Positions 19,460-30,466 of a stretch of 64,000 bases of DNA are shown here, in pieces. The number at the start of each line of letters is the position of its first letter. The stretch's first letter is position 1. Origin of the DNA: Nocardioides aurantiacus (lineage in GTDB: Bacteria > Actinomycetota > Actinomycetes > Propionibacteriales > Nocardioidaceae). A program made the translations under genes and the position numbers. Location: positions 2,976,001 through 3,040,000 of the forward strand of contig NZ_RKHO01000001.1 of NCBI RefSeq assembly GCF_003752505.1. The letters are read 5' to 3'. A model generated the notes under the pieces. That model ran no database searches. It worked only from the letters and a program-made list of their open reading frames with translations, and was not told the origin of the DNA.

Positions 19460-20488
19460 TCAGCCGAAGAAGACCTCGGCCTCGGCGTACTCCGCCGGGT
19501 CGACCAGCTTGAGCTCGCCCGTGCCCTCGATGAGCGGGACCCGCTCGATGTGCGTGCCGCGCAGCGCCATCATCGTGCCGAAGTCGCCGTCGTGGACCGC
19601 GTCGATGGCGTGCAGCCCGAAGCGGGTCGCCAGCCACCGGTCGAAGGCGGTCGGCGTGCCGCCGCGCTGCACGTGCCCGAGCACGACGGCGCGGGCCTCC
19701 TTGCCGGTCCGGTGCTCGATCTCGCTGGCGAGCCGGTCGCCGATGCCCCCGAGCCGGACGTGCCCGAAGGCGTCCTTCTCCCCCGAGACAAGGCTCATCT
19801 CGCCGCCCTCGACGGGCACGGCGCCCTCGGAGACGACCAGGATGGGTGCGAAGTGGTCCTCGAAGCGACGCTCGACCAGCGCGCAGACCTGCTCGATGTC
19901 GAACGGCTTCTCGGGGATCAGCACGACGTTGGCCCCGCCCGCGAGACCGGCGTGCAGCGCGATCCAGCCCGCGTGACGGCCCATCACCTCGACCACGAGG
20001 ACGCGGTGGTGCGACTCGGCCGTGGTGTGCAGGCGGTCGATGGCCTCCATCGCGATGTTGACCGCGGTGTCGAAGCCGAAGGTGAAGTCCGTGGCGTTGA
20101 GGTCGTTGTCGATCGTCTTGGGCACACCGACGACGTTGACGCCCAGGTCGTGCAGCTTGGTCGCGACCCCGAGGGTGTCCTCGCCGCCGATGGCGATCAG
20201 CGCGTCGACCCCGAGCTCGGCGAGGTTGGCCTTGATGCGCTCCACGCCGTCGTCGACCTTGAACGGGTTGGTGCGCGAGGAGCCCAGGATCGTGCCGCCG
20301 CGGGGCAGGATGCCGCGCACCTGCGGGATGCCCAGCTCGGTGGTCACGCCCTCGAGCGGGCCCTTCCAGCCGTCGCGGAAGCCGACGAAGTCGTAGCCGT
20401 ACTCCGAGACCCCCTTGCGGACGACCGCCCGGATCACGGCGTTGAGGCCGGGGCAGTCCCCGCCTCCGGTCAGGACTCCGACGCGCAT
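19460..20488 (-). CDS. pfkA: 6-phosphofructokinase, PPi-type signature
   Basis: Phosphorylates fructose 6-phosphate. The 342-residue protein has the family core: LTGGGDCPGLNAVIRA (6-21), GGEDT (101-105), PKTIDND (123-129) and MGRHAGW. The residues deciding the phosphoryl donor are Asp104 and Lys124. ATP enzymes such as E. coli PfkA carry Gly at both; Asp104 with Lys124 is the pattern of pyrophosphate-dependent PFKs, including that of Amycolatopsis. I therefore infer a reversible PPi-dependent enzyme, not proven. ATG 20488 has GAGGAG upstream. The neighbouring minus-strand coiled-coil gene ends 83 bp before it. Confidence 0.93.
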   Translation of the reverse strand: MRVGVLTGGGDCPGLNAVIRAVVRKGVSEYGYDFVGFRDGWKGPLEGVTTELGIPQVRGILPRGGTILGSSRTNPFKVDDGVERIKANLAELGVDALIAIGGEDTLGVATKLHDLGVNVVGVPKTIDNDLNATDFTFGFDTAVNIAMEAIDRLHTTAESHHRVLVVEVMGRHAGWIALHAGLAGGANVVLIPEKPFDIEQVCALVERRFEDHFAPILVVSEGAVPVEGGEMSLVSGEKDAFGHVRLGGIGDRLASEIEHRTGKEARAVVLGHVQRGGTPTAFDRWLATRFGLHAIDAVHDGDFGTMMALRGTHIERVPLIEGTGELKLVDPAEYAEAEVFFG

Positions 20489-20571
20489 CTGCTCTCCTCG
20501 TGTCTGGTGGCTCAAACGCATTGGATCGTTCCACACCTGCGGACGGAAACCCAGGGCTCGGGGTCGTCCGC

Positions 20572-21504
20572 TCAGGCCGGGCCGAGGTCGTCCAGCGCGG
20601 TGCGGGCGCGCTCCTCCTCGCGGACGGCCTCGTCGAGCACGGCCCGGGCGTCGTCGAGCGCCTCCTGCGACTCCTCGCGCTCCTCGTCGCAGCGGTCGAC
20701 CTCGTCCTCGAACTCCGCGAGGCGGCGGCGGAGCTCCTCGGCCTCGCCCTGGAGCTGCAGCCGACGCGCGTCGAGGCGCGAGACCGACGCCGCGACCTCG
20801 TCGTGCTCCGCCCGGGCGGCGTCCAGCTCCTCGGTCGCCTGCTCCAGCGCTTCCTCGGCCTCGCGCCGCGCCCGTCCGTCGTCGGGCACGAGCGTCAGCG
20901 TCGGCGGCGCGGGGTCGGCGTCCCCCTCGGGCTCCCGCGGGGTGGCCCGCACCCCGAGCGCGTCGGGAACCGCCACGACCGAGGCCACGTCGAGGTCCGA
21001 GACGCCGGTCGAGGTGAAGGAACGGACCAGCCGACCCGTCAGCACCACCTGTGCGGCCACCGGGTCGAGCATGGCGGCGGTGAGCACGTCCTCGACCTGC
21101 TCGACGACCGCCTCGGAGAGCCGCGTGCCCTCGTCGCGGGCGCGGCTGCGGGCGGTCGTGGCCAGCGCCGCGGTCAGCTGGCGGCGCTGCCGGGTCAGGG
21201 CGCGCAGCTCGTCGCCGTCCAGCGCCTCCGCCGCACTGCGCAGCGAGGCCGCCACGGCCAGCACCTGGTCGATCTGCTCCGCCTCCACCCGCACCAGCAG
21301 GTTGACCGCCCACGCCGCGACCGACGGCTTGCGCAGCCGACCCACGTCGCGCGCCAGGGCCGGCTCGCCGGCCTGCTTGGCCGCGCGCACCGCGGCGTCG
21401 CGACGCGGCACGAACTGCTCGACGTGCCCCGCGTAGAGGTCGTCCGCGACGGCGGCGAGACCCGCGGTCGTGGTCGGCTCCTCGGGCTCGTCGGCGCGTG
21501 CCAT
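20572..21504 (-). CDS. conserved actinobacterial coiled-coil protein, function unknown
   Basis: Cytoplasmic protein of 310 aa. The N-terminal half has the stretch VPRRDAAVRAAKQAG followed by RKPSVAAWAVNLLVR, a sequence I associate with conserved actinobacterial proteins of no assigned role. The C-terminal third (about 205-305) is a long charged coiled coil (EEALEQATEELDAARAEHDE and onward), rich in Glu and Arg heptads. No enzyme motif, signal peptide or membrane segment is visible. ATG 21504 has a TAGCGT hexamer 6 nt before it. It is upstream of pfkA on the same strand, 83 bp away; a functional link is not evident. Confidence 0.7.
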   Translation of the reverse strand: MARADEPEEPTTTAGLAAVADDLYAGHVEQFVPRRDAAVRAAKQAGEPALARDVGRLRKPSVAAWAVNLLVRVEAEQIDQVLAVAASLRSAAEALDGDELRALTRQRRQLTAALATTARSRARDEGTRLSEAVVEQVEDVLTAAMLDPVAAQVVLTGRLVRSFTSTGVSDLDVASVVAVPDALGVRATPREPEGDADPAPPTLTLVPDDGRARREAEEALEQATEELDAARAEHDEVAASVSRLDARRLQLQGEAEELRRRLAEFEDEVDRCDEEREESQEALDDARAVLDEAVREEERARTALDDLGPA

Positions 21505-21510
21505 GCCTGC

Positions 21511-21516
21511 ACGCTA
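21511..21516 (-). promoter_or_regulatory. -10 hexamer, leaderless-type, coiled-coil protein
   Basis: TAGCGT on the minus strand, 6 nt before ATG 21504. Confidence 0.45.
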
Positions 21517-21678
21517 GCCCGTCCAGGTCTAGTCCACGGGCCACCCGTCACCGTCGTGCGTTCCCGTCGGCGCCACCGACCCCCACACTGGCGGAGGTCC
21601 CGTCCATCACCCCGGTCCTGCCCAGGCCGGGTGGACACGGACCAGGAGGTGCCCACCGCGGTGGGCAGGGGGAGAGAC

Positions 21679-22284
21679 ATGCGCGTGCCCGACGACTCGA
21701 CCGACCACAACCGGACCAGCCACCAGACCGGCCCCACGACCGGCCCCACGACCGGCCCGGGCCATCCGACGGCGCCCGTGCGCCGGGCCGAGTGGACCGC
21801 CCCGGACCACGGTCGAGCGGCGTTGACGCTGCTGCTCGTGATGGCCGTCGCCGGCTGCGCGGTGCTCGCGCTGCGCGGGCTCACCCGCCCCTCCCCCGCG
21901 CACCTGGCCGAGCTGGGCCTCGGGGTCCTGGTGACCCTGGCGGTGGCCCTCGCGGTGCTCGCGAGCGCGCCCCGCGTGGTCCGGGTGCACGGCACGGTGG
22001 TGAGCCTGCACCGCGGTCGGCGGCAGCACCGGTTCGACCTCGCCGACGCGGCCGTGGTCGCCGAGCTCAGCGGCCGGCCGACCGACCCCGCGTGGAGCCT
22101 GCTGCTGCGCGACGGCGCCGCCGGGGTCGAGGTGACGGTGCGGCGGCGCGAGGTCGACGCGTTCGCGCTCGACGGGGTGGTGCGCCACCACCGGTCAGCG
22201 GCCGGGGTCGTCCGCCCCGTGCGCCCGCGGACCACGCCGCGCCTCGACGGGCTCGACGGCGACGGGCACCGGCGCTCCGCCTGA
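21679..22284 (+). CDS. two-helix membrane protein, hypothetical
   Basis: Predicted membrane protein of 201 aa. Residues 1-45 are hydrophilic with a GPTTGPTTGP repeat. Two transmembrane helices follow (about 47-65 and 76-95). The C-terminal cytoplasmic part (VVRVHGTVVSLHRGRRQHRFDLAD...) resembles the small PH-like beta domains seen after paired helices, but I cannot name a family. ATG 21679 has a strong GGGGGAGAG upstream. Its last 90 bp overlap the 3' end of the convergent EamA gene, so the exact C-terminus deserves care. Confidence 0.6.
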   Translation: MRVPDDSTDHNRTSHQTGPTTGPTTGPGHPTAPVRRAEWTAPDHGRAALTLLLVMAVAGCAVLALRGLTRPSPAHLAELGLGVLVTLAVALAVLASAPRVVRVHGTVVSLHRGRRQHRFDLADAAVVAELSGRPTDPAWSLLLRDGAAGVEVTVRRREVDAFALDGVVRHHRSAAGVVRPVRPRTTPRLDGLDGDGHRRSA

Positions 22285-23322
22285 GCCGGCGACGACCGGC
22301 TCGTCCCCTGCCGACGGGCCGTCGGGCTCCTCCAGGCGCACCACGACCACGCCACCCAGGATGAGCAGCCCACCGGCCAGCTGCACCAGGCCCGGCAGCT
22401 GGCCGAGCAGCAGCCACGCGAAGAGCACGGCGAACAGCACCTCCGAGAGCCCCACGAACGACGCGACCTTGGCCCCGAGCAGACGGGCCGCCACGATCCC
22501 GGTGACGTACGCCGTGGCGGCGGCGACCGCGCCGAGCTCGAGGACCGGCACCCACCAGGGCAGCACCGCCCCGGCCAGCTCGACGTCGTCGGTGCGGAAG
22601 GTCATCGGCAGCACGCCGAGCAGGCCGAGCACGCCGAAGCCCACCGCGGCGACCACCAGGCCCGACCCGGCCAGGGCCAGCGGCGGCAGCGCGTCGTCGT
22701 GGGAGGCGCCCGACATCACGAAGTACGACGCCAGGCCCAGCGCCGCGAGCAGGCCCCAGGCGACGCCCACGCCGCTGACCTCGACCTGGCCGCCCTGCAG
22801 CAGCGAGGGCAGGTCGAGCACCAGCGTCAGGCCGCTGACCGCCAGCACGATGCCGGCCAGCGTCGGCAGTGCGGGCCAGCGCCGGCGCACGACGGCCTGG
22901 TAGGCGACGACCAGGACCAGCCCGAGGTACTCCAGCAGCAGGGCGACGCCGACCGAGAGGGTGTCCACGGCGTAGAAGAAGGCCAGCTGCGGCAGCGCGA
23001 CGGCCATCGCGCCGTACACCAGGACCTGGCGCCACGAGCCGCGCAGCAGGTGCCAGCGTCCCGAGAGCGCGCGCACGGTGGGCACCAGGAGCAGCAGCGC
23101 CGCCCCGGCGATGCGCAGGAAGACCGTGGACCCGGGGGTCCAGCCGGTCTCGAGCAGCGACTTGGCGAACGGGCCCGAGGTGCCGAAGGTGGCGGCCGAG
23201 ACCAGGGCCACGAGCAGGCCCCCGCCGGCCAGGCCGCGGCCGCGTCCGGACGGCCGGGCGTCACCGCGCGCGTCGGGGCGGGTCCCGCTCGGGGTGCCGG
23301 GCAGGGTCTCGGGGAGCGCCAT
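22195..23322 (-). CDS. EamA/DMT-family transporter
   Basis: Ten-helix drug/metabolite transporter of the inner membrane, 375 aa, built as two EamA repeats of five helices. Typical features are FGTSGPFAKSLLETGW in helix 1, YAVDTLSVGVALLLEYLGLVLV in helix 4-5, and ASFVGLSEVLFAVLFAWLLLGQ in helix 9. Substrate unknown; export of amino acids or metabolites is common. The N-terminal 30 residues and the last 45 are hydrophilic and poorly conserved. It is divergent from the CGNR regulator, which is therefore the obvious candidate controller. Start ATG 23322 with AGAGGGG upstream. Confidence 0.88.
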   Translation of the reverse strand: MALPETLPGTPSGTRPDARGDARPSGRGRGLAGGGLLVALVSAATFGTSGPFAKSLLETGWTPGSTVFLRIAGAALLLLVPTVRALSGRWHLLRGSWRQVLVYGAMAVALPQLAFFYAVDTLSVGVALLLEYLGLVLVVAYQAVVRRRWPALPTLAGIVLAVSGLTLVLDLPSLLQGGQVEVSGVGVAWGLLAALGLASYFVMSGASHDDALPPLALAGSGLVVAAVGFGVLGLLGVLPMTFRTDDVELAGAVLPWWVPVLELGAVAAATAYVTGIVAARLLGAKVASFVGLSEVLFAVLFAWLLLGQLPGLVQLAGGLLILGGVVVVRLEEPDGPSAGDEPVVAGSGGAPVPVAVEPVEARRGPRAHGADDPGR

Positions 23323-23340
23323 GGCGGGCCCCTCTCACGT

Positions 23341-23400
23341 CGTCAGGAGTCAAAGTGTCGGACACCAGTTACTCTAGGAAGACGAGACGTCAGGAGTCAA
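23341..23400. promoter_or_regulatory. shared divergent promoter/operator, EamA and CGNR genes
   Basis: Direct repeat CGTCAGGAGTCAA at 23341-23353 and 23388-23400. Between them lie the palindrome GTGTC-G-GACAC (23355-23365) and overlapping -10 hexamers: TACTCT rightward (23370-23375) and TAGAGT leftward (23371-23376). The leftward promoter has TTGACT 18 nt upstream, inside the second repeat. The layout implies mutually exclusive, regulated transcription. Confidence 0.6.
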
Positions 23401-23401
23401 C

Positions 23402-23953
23402 ATGACTTTCGCCCATGACACCCAGATGGCGCTGGCCGCGGCCGCCGCGCTGGTCAACACCGACCCCGAGGGCGGGTCGGGCGAGGACACGCTGCAGACC
23501 CGCGACGACCTGGCGCGCTTCCTCGACGACCAGGGCTGGTACGGCGTGAGGCTGGGCGACGCCGGCGAGCTGGACGCCGTCCGGGCGCTGCGACCCGGGC
23601 TGCGACGGCTGTGGCACCTCGACGAGGCGTCCCTGGTCGCCCGGATCAACGAGATCCTCGCCGAGGCCCGAGCGCTTCCCCAGCTCGTCGACCACGACGG
23701 GCTCGGCTGGCACGTCCACGCCGTGCCGCAGCACGCCCCGCTCGACCAGCGGATGGCCGTCGAGGCGGCGATGGCGATGATCGACGTGGTCCGCTCGGGC
23801 GAGCTGGACCGCCTCAAGACCTGTGCGGCCGACGACTGCGAGGACGTCGTCGTCGACCTGTCCCGCAACCGCTCACGCCGCTTCTGCGAGGGCGGGTGCG
23901 GCAACCGGGAGAACGTCCGGGCCTACCGCGACCGCCGGCGCACCGACCCCTAG
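23402..23953 (+). CDS. CGNR zinc-finger (ABATE-domain) transcriptional regulator
   Basis: Predicted DNA-binding regulator of 183 aa. The N-terminal ABATE-like helical domain (1-130) is thought to sense stress or ligands. The C-terminal zinc finger has Cys141, Cys146, Cys162 and Cys166, ending in the diagnostic CGNRENVRAYRDRR. Family members in actinobacteria often sit divergently to an exporter. The gene shares a 79-bp intergenic region with the EamA transporter and has AGGAG 5 nt before ATG 23402. I infer that it regulates itself and the transporter. No effector can be deduced. Confidence 0.88.
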   Translation: MTFAHDTQMALAAAAALVNTDPEGGSGEDTLQTRDDLARFLDDQGWYGVRLGDAGELDAVRALRPGLRRLWHLDEASLVARINEILAEARALPQLVDHDGLGWHVHAVPQHAPLDQRMAVEAAMAMIDVVRSGELDRLKTCAADDCEDVVVDLSRNRSRRFCEGGCGNRENVRAYRDRRRTDP

Positions 23954-23959
23954 CCGGGA

Positions 23960-24601
23960 TCAGTCCTGGGCCTGGCGCTCCGCGGTCGTCGGGCGTCCCG
24001 CCCGGTGCCGTACGACGTCGCGGGCGAACTCCCAGCCGGAGGTCAGGGTGAGCACCACGGCGACCAGCAGCGCCGCGGCGGAGAGCCACCACAGCGCGTC
24101 GCCGATGGTCTCGAGGCCGCCCTCGAGCAGCCCGAACGGCGCGACGAAGCCGCCCAGCGCCACCACCTGCATCGTGGTCTTGACCTTGCCGCTCTGCTTG
24201 GCGGGCATCACGACCTCGCGGGCCACCGAGAGCCGCGCCGCGGTCACCCCCCACTCGCGCACCAGCACCACCACGGTGACCGTCCACCACAGCCACGCCG
24301 GCAGGAAGTCGGCGATGATCGCGAGGCCGATGAGGGCCATGCCGGTCATCGCCTTGTCGGCGATGGGGTCGGCGATCTTGCCGAAGTCGGTCACCAGGTC
24401 GTGCTTGCGGGCGAGGTCGCCGTCGATCTTGTCGGTCAGCATCGCGACCGCGAACAGCGCCCAGGCCACCCAGCGCCAGGTGAGGTCCTGACCGCCGTCG
24501 TGCAGCAGCGCCCAGCCGAAGAACGGCACCATGACGATGCGGAGCGTGGTCAGGGCGTTGGGGACGTTCCAGTTGCTCACGGTGCGTCCGCTGTCGGTCA
24601 T
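23960..24601 (-). CDS. pgsA: CDP-diacylglycerol-glycerol-3-phosphate 3-phosphatidyltransferase
   Basis: Membrane enzyme making phosphatidylglycerol phosphate, 213 aa, with about five or six transmembrane helices. The CDP-alcohol phosphatidyltransferase motif is complete: Asp57, Asp60-Gly61, Ala64-Arg65, Gly74, Asp78 and Asp82. ATG 24601 overlaps the rimO stop by 4 bp (ATGA), so translation is probably coupled. In many actinobacteria cinA and clgR follow pgsA; here the next gene is the convergent CGNR regulator only 6 bp away, so those two are absent from this spot. Confidence 0.95.
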   Translation of the reverse strand: MTDSGRTVSNWNVPNALTTLRIVMVPFFGWALLHDGGQDLTWRWVAWALFAVAMLTDKIDGDLARKHDLVTDFGKIADPIADKAMTGMALIGLAIIADFLPAWLWWTVTVVVLVREWGVTAARLSVAREVVMPAKQSGKVKTTMQVVALGGFVAPFGLLEGGLETIGDALWWLSAAALLVAVVLTLTSGWEFARDVVRHRAGRPTTAERQAQD

Positions 24602-26046
24602 CGACCCGCCTCCCCCGCTGCTCGGCCCGCGACCTCCGCCACGAGGTCGACGCCGTCGGTCGCGACGACGCGTGCCCGGATCATGTCACCGACCGCGATC
24701 CCGGCGAGGTCGCCGCTCAGCAGCGTGCTGCCGTCGACCTCGGGACCCTGGTGCGCGGCGCGGCCCTCGACCTCCTCGTCGTCGACCGACTCCACGAGCA
24801 CCAGCACCTCCTCGCCGACGCGCTCCTCGGCGCGCTGGGCGCTGAGCTCCTCGGCCAGCGCGGTCAGGTGCTCCACGCGCTCGGCGATGACGTCCTCGTC
24901 GAGCTTGTCGGTGAAGCCCTCGGCCTCGGTGCCGTCCTCGTCGGAGTAGCCGAAGACACCGATGGCGTCCAGGCGCGCCTGCGCGAGGAAGTCGCACAGC
25001 ACCTCGAAGTCGTGCTCGGTCTCGCCCGGGAAGCCGACGATGAAGTTGGAGCGGGCCCCGGCCTGCGGCGCGAGCGCCCGGGCCTGCTCGAGCAGGCCGA
25101 GGAACGACTCGCTGTCGCCGAAGCGGCGCATCCGGCGCAGCACCGGGTTGGACGCGTGCTGGAAGGACAGGTCGTAGTAGGCCGCGACACCCGGGGTGCC
25201 GGCGATGGTCTGCACCAGCCCGGGCCGCGTCTCGGCGGGCTGCAGGTAGGAGACCCGCACCCGCTCGACACCCTCGACCGCGGCCAGCTCGGGCAGCAGC
25301 GTCTCGAGCAGCCGGAGGTCGCCCAGGTCCTTGCCGTAGGACGTGGAGTTCTCGCTCACCAGGAACAGCTCGCGGGCCCCCTGGTCGGCCAGCCACCGCG
25401 CCTCGGCCAGCACGTCGGAGGGCCGCCGGGAGACGAAGGAGCCGCGGAACGCCGGGATCGCGCAGAAGGTGCAGCGCCGGTCGCAGCCCGAGGCCAGCTT
25501 GAGCGGGGCCATCGGACCGCTGTCGAGGCGACGTCGCTCGCCGTGGCCGGGCTGGTAGGCCGGCGCGTCGGTGCGCTCGGCCGGCGAGATCGGCAGCAGC
25601 TTGCGGCGGTCCGACGGCGTGTGGGGGTGCTGCTGCTCCCCGGCGAGGATGCCGCGGAGCCGGGAGGCGATGTCGGGGTAGTCGTCGAACCCGAGCACCG
25701 CGTCGGCCTCGGGCAGCGAGGTGGCGAGGTCGGCGCCGTAGCGCTCGGCCAGGCAGCCCACGGCGACGACCGCCTGGGTGGTGGCGCCGCTGCCCTTGAG
25801 GTCGGCCGCGGCCAGCAGGGTGTCGACGGAGTCCTTCTTGGCCGCCTCGACGAAGCCGCAGGTGTTCACGACCACCGTCTCGGCCTGCTCGGGGTCCTCG
25901 ACGAGCACGAACCCGCCGGCCTCGAGGCGGCCGGCGAGCTCCTCGGAGTCGACCTCGTTGCGGGCGCAGCCCAGCGTGACCATCGCGACGGTCGTGGGGG
26001 CGTGCGGGCGGGCGGTGGGCGCGGAGGCGGTGTCAGAGGTAGTCAT
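24598..26046 (-). CDS. rimO: ribosomal protein S12 methylthiotransferase RimO
   Basis: Radical-SAM enzyme that methylthiolates a conserved aspartate of ribosomal protein S12, 482 aa. The N-terminal UPF0004 domain has cluster cysteines Cys27, Cys63 and Cys98. The radical SAM motif is [18 protein letters not shown] domain closes the C-terminus ([20 protein letters not shown]). ATG 26046 is the first start that gives the family N-terminus ([18 protein letters not shown]). Position between the RodZ-like gene and pgsA is the usual actinobacterial order. It overlaps pgsA by 4 bp. Confidence 0.95.
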   Translation of the reverse strand: MTTSDTASAPTARPHAPTTVAMVTLGCARNEVDSEELAGRLEAGGFVLVEDPEQAETVVVNTCGFVEAAKKDSVDTLLAAADLKGSGATTQAVVAVGCLAERYGADLATSLPEADAVLGFDDYPDIASRLRGILAGEQQHPHTPSDRRKLLPISPAERTDAPAYQPGHGERRRLDSGPMAPLKLASGCDRRCTFCAIPAFRGSFVSRRPSDVLAEARWLADQGARELFLVSENSTSYGKDLGDLRLLETLLPELAAVEGVERVRVSYLQPAETRPGLVQTIAGTPGVAAYYDLSFQHASNPVLRRMRRFGDSESFLGLLEQARALAPQAGARSNFIVGFPGETEHDFEVLCDFLAQARLDAIGVFGYSDEDGTEAEGFTDKLDEDVIAERVEHLTALAEELSAQRAEERVGEEVLVLVESVDDEEVEGRAAHQGPEVDGSTLLSGDLAGIAVGDMIRARVVATDGVDLVAEVAGRAAGEAGR

Positions 26047-26078
26047 GGGCCTCGTCGAGTATGACGGACGCCCCGCGC

Positions 26079-27763
<1,685 letters not shown>

Positions 27764-27767
<4 letters not shown>

Positions 27768-30412
27768 TGCTCCCCCTGGATGGCGACGATGACCTCGTCG
27801 AGGTCGTCGGGCTTGATCAGCACGTCACGGGCCTTGGACCCCTCGCTGGGGCCCACCACCCCGCGGCTCTCCAGGATGTCCATCAGCCGGCCCGCCTTGG
27901 CGAAGCCGACGCGCAGCTTGCGCTGCAGCATCGAGGTGGAGCCGAACTGGGTCGACACGACCAGCTCGATGGCCTGGACCACGAGCTCCATGTCGTCGCC
28001 GATGTCGTCGTCGAGCTCGCGCTTGGAGGCGGCGGGCGCGGTGACGTCGTCGCGGTAGCTGGGCTCGAGCTGCTGCTTGCAGTCGGCGACCACCTGGGCG
28101 ATCTCGGCCTCGGTGACCCACGAGCCCTGCACGCGCACCGGCTTGGAGGCACCCATGGGCAGGAACAGCCCGTCGCCCTGGCCGACCAGCTTCTCCGCGC
28201 CCGGCTGGTCGAGGATGACCCGGCTGTCGGCGAGCGAGCTGGTCGCGAAGGCCAGCCGCGAGGGCACGTTGGCCTTGATCAGGCCGGTGACCACGTCCAC
28301 CGAGGGCCGCTGCGTGGCGAGCACGAGGTGGATGCCGGCCGCACGGGCCAGCTGGGTGATCCGCACGATGGCGTCCTCGACGTCGCGCGGGGAGACCATC
28401 ATCAGGTCGGCGAGCTCGTCGACGATCACGCACAGGTAGGGGTACGGCGCGAGCACGCGCTCGCTCCCGGGCGGCACCTGCACCTTGCCGGCGCGGACCG
28501 CCTTGTTGAAGTCGTCGACGTGCCGGAACCCGAAGTTGGCGAGGTCGTCGTAGCGCAGGTCCATCTCGCGCACGACCCACTGCAGCGCCTCGGCCGCCTT
28601 CTTGGGGTTGGTGATGATCGGGGTGATCAGGTGCGGGATGCCCTCGTAGGCGTTCAGCTCGACCCGCTTGGGGTCGACCATGATCATCCGGACCTCGTCG
28701 GGCGTGGCCCGCATCAGCAGCGAGGTGATCATCGAGTTGATGAACGAGGACTTGCCCGAGCCGGTGGCGCCGGCCACCAGCAGGTGGGGCATCTTGGCCA
28801 GGTTGGCGACCACGAAGCCGCCCTCGACGTCCTTGCCCAGGCCGCAGACCATCGGGTGGTGGTCGTTGCGGGCGATCTGGCTGCGCAGGACGTCGCCGAG
28901 GGAGACGACCTCCTTGTCGCTGTTGGGGATCTCGATGCCGACCGCGGACTTGCCGGGGATCGGGCTGAGGATCCGCACGTCGGCCGAGGCCACGGCGTAG
29001 GAGATGTTCTTGGCGATGCCGGTGATCTTCTCGACCTTGACGGCCGGGCCGAGCTCGACGATGTAGCGCGTCACCGTGGGGCCGCGGGTGTAGCCCGTGA
29101 CCTGGGCGTCGATGTCGAACTCCTCGAGCACCCGGGTCAGCCGGTCGACGACCGCGTCGGAGGCCTTGGAGCGGGCCTTGTGCACCGAGCCGGGCTTGAG
29201 CACCTCGCTGTCGGGCAGCGAGTAGGTGACGTCGCCGGACAACGCGAGCTGCTCCACCCGGGCGGGCAGCGGCGTGTGCGGCGGCGGCTCGAGGGCCTCC
29301 TTGGCGGCGGGCTCGGCGACCGCGGCGCGGGCAGGCGCGGCGCCGTCGGTGCCGTCGGTGCCGTCGGTCCCGTCGGTGAGGTCGAGGTCGATCTCGTGGT
29401 CCTTCTGCGGGTCCGACTCCGGGTCCTTCTCGACCCGGCGTCGCGAGCGACGCCTGACCTCGCGCTCCTCCAGCACCGGGGAGTCGTAGGCCGGGTCGCC
29501 CATCTCCGGGTCGATCTCGTCGTCGACCCGGCCGCGACGGCCGCGCGGGGAGCCCTCGTCCCGGTCCTCGTCGTCGAGCTGGTCGGGGTGGGTGCCCATG
29601 ATCCGCTCGCCGAGCTCCCGGAAGCGCGCCGGGATCTGGTAGACGGGCGTAGCGGTCACCACCAGCACTCCGAACAGCGCCACCAGGGCCAGCAGCGGCA
29701 CCACGACGTAGACCGACTGGAGCAGGTCGAGCAGCAGCTTGGAGACCACGAACCCGATGGCGCCACCCGCCTGCTGCAGCGGACGGGTGTCGCCGAGCTC
29801 GGGGGCCGGGGAGCCGTTGGCGATGTGCACGATGCCGAGCACGCCGAAGAGCAGCGCACCCCAGCCGATCACCTGCCGCCCGGCGGGACCGTTGCGCTCG
29901 GGGTCGCGCAGGTTGCGCCAGGCGACCACGGCGAGCAGCAGCGGCACGAACCAGGCGAGGAGGCCGACGGACCCGGCGACCACCGCGCGGGTGAAGTCGC
30001 CGATGCCGCCGGGGAGCTGCCACCACACGGCGGCGGCGACCACGAGGGCGGCGCCGAGCAGGAGCAGCCCGGCGCCGTCGCGGCGGTGCTCGGGCTCCAG
30101 CTCACCGGCGGAGTGGCCCAGGCTGCGGACGGCGCCACCGACGGCGTGGGCCAGGCCCAGCCAGGCGGTGACGAGCACGCGCGCGAGCGCGAGGAAGACC
30201 CGGGCGACCGGTCCGGTGCCGTTGCGCACCGCGCGGGGTGCCGGGCGACCCGCCCGGCCACGGCCCTTGGCCGGCCCCTTGCCACGGGCAGGGGCCTTGC
30301 GGGTGCTGCTTCCCGACGACCGGGTGCGCGTGCCCGCCCCCTTGCTGCCGGTCTTGCGGGCAGAGGAGGTGGAGCTGCGCGACCCCGGCGGGGAAGACGT
30401 ACGGGTCGCCAT
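27764..30412 (-). CDS. ftsK: DNA translocase FtsK/SpoIIIE
   Basis: Septal DNA pump of 882 aa that moves chromosome ends through the division plane. The N-terminal 65 residues are Ser/Arg/Lys-rich; about four transmembrane helices follow (95-260); an acidic linker carries a TDG repeat. The motor domain has Walker A ATGSGKSS (Lys554) and Walker B ([15 protein letters not shown]). The C-terminal winged-helix gamma domain ([20 protein letters not shown]) reads polar KOPS-like sites. ATG 30412 has a TACATT hexamer 7 nt upstream, suggesting a leaderless start. It heads the ftsK-rodZ-rimO-pgsA cluster. Confidence 0.95.
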
Positions 30413-30419
30413 GGTCGCG

Positions 30420-30425
30420 AATGTA
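30420..30425 (-). promoter_or_regulatory. -10 hexamer, leaderless-type, ftsK
   Basis: TACATT on the minus strand, 7 nt before ATG 30412. Confidence 0.45.
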
Positions 30426-30466
30426 CCGGCGCACCACTCCCGTCCCGCGCGTCACACGCCGGACGG

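Noticed and set aside
29339-29380. repeat in ftsK as a separate element
   Set aside because: It encodes an in-frame TDG run in the acidic linker and is explained as protein low complexity.
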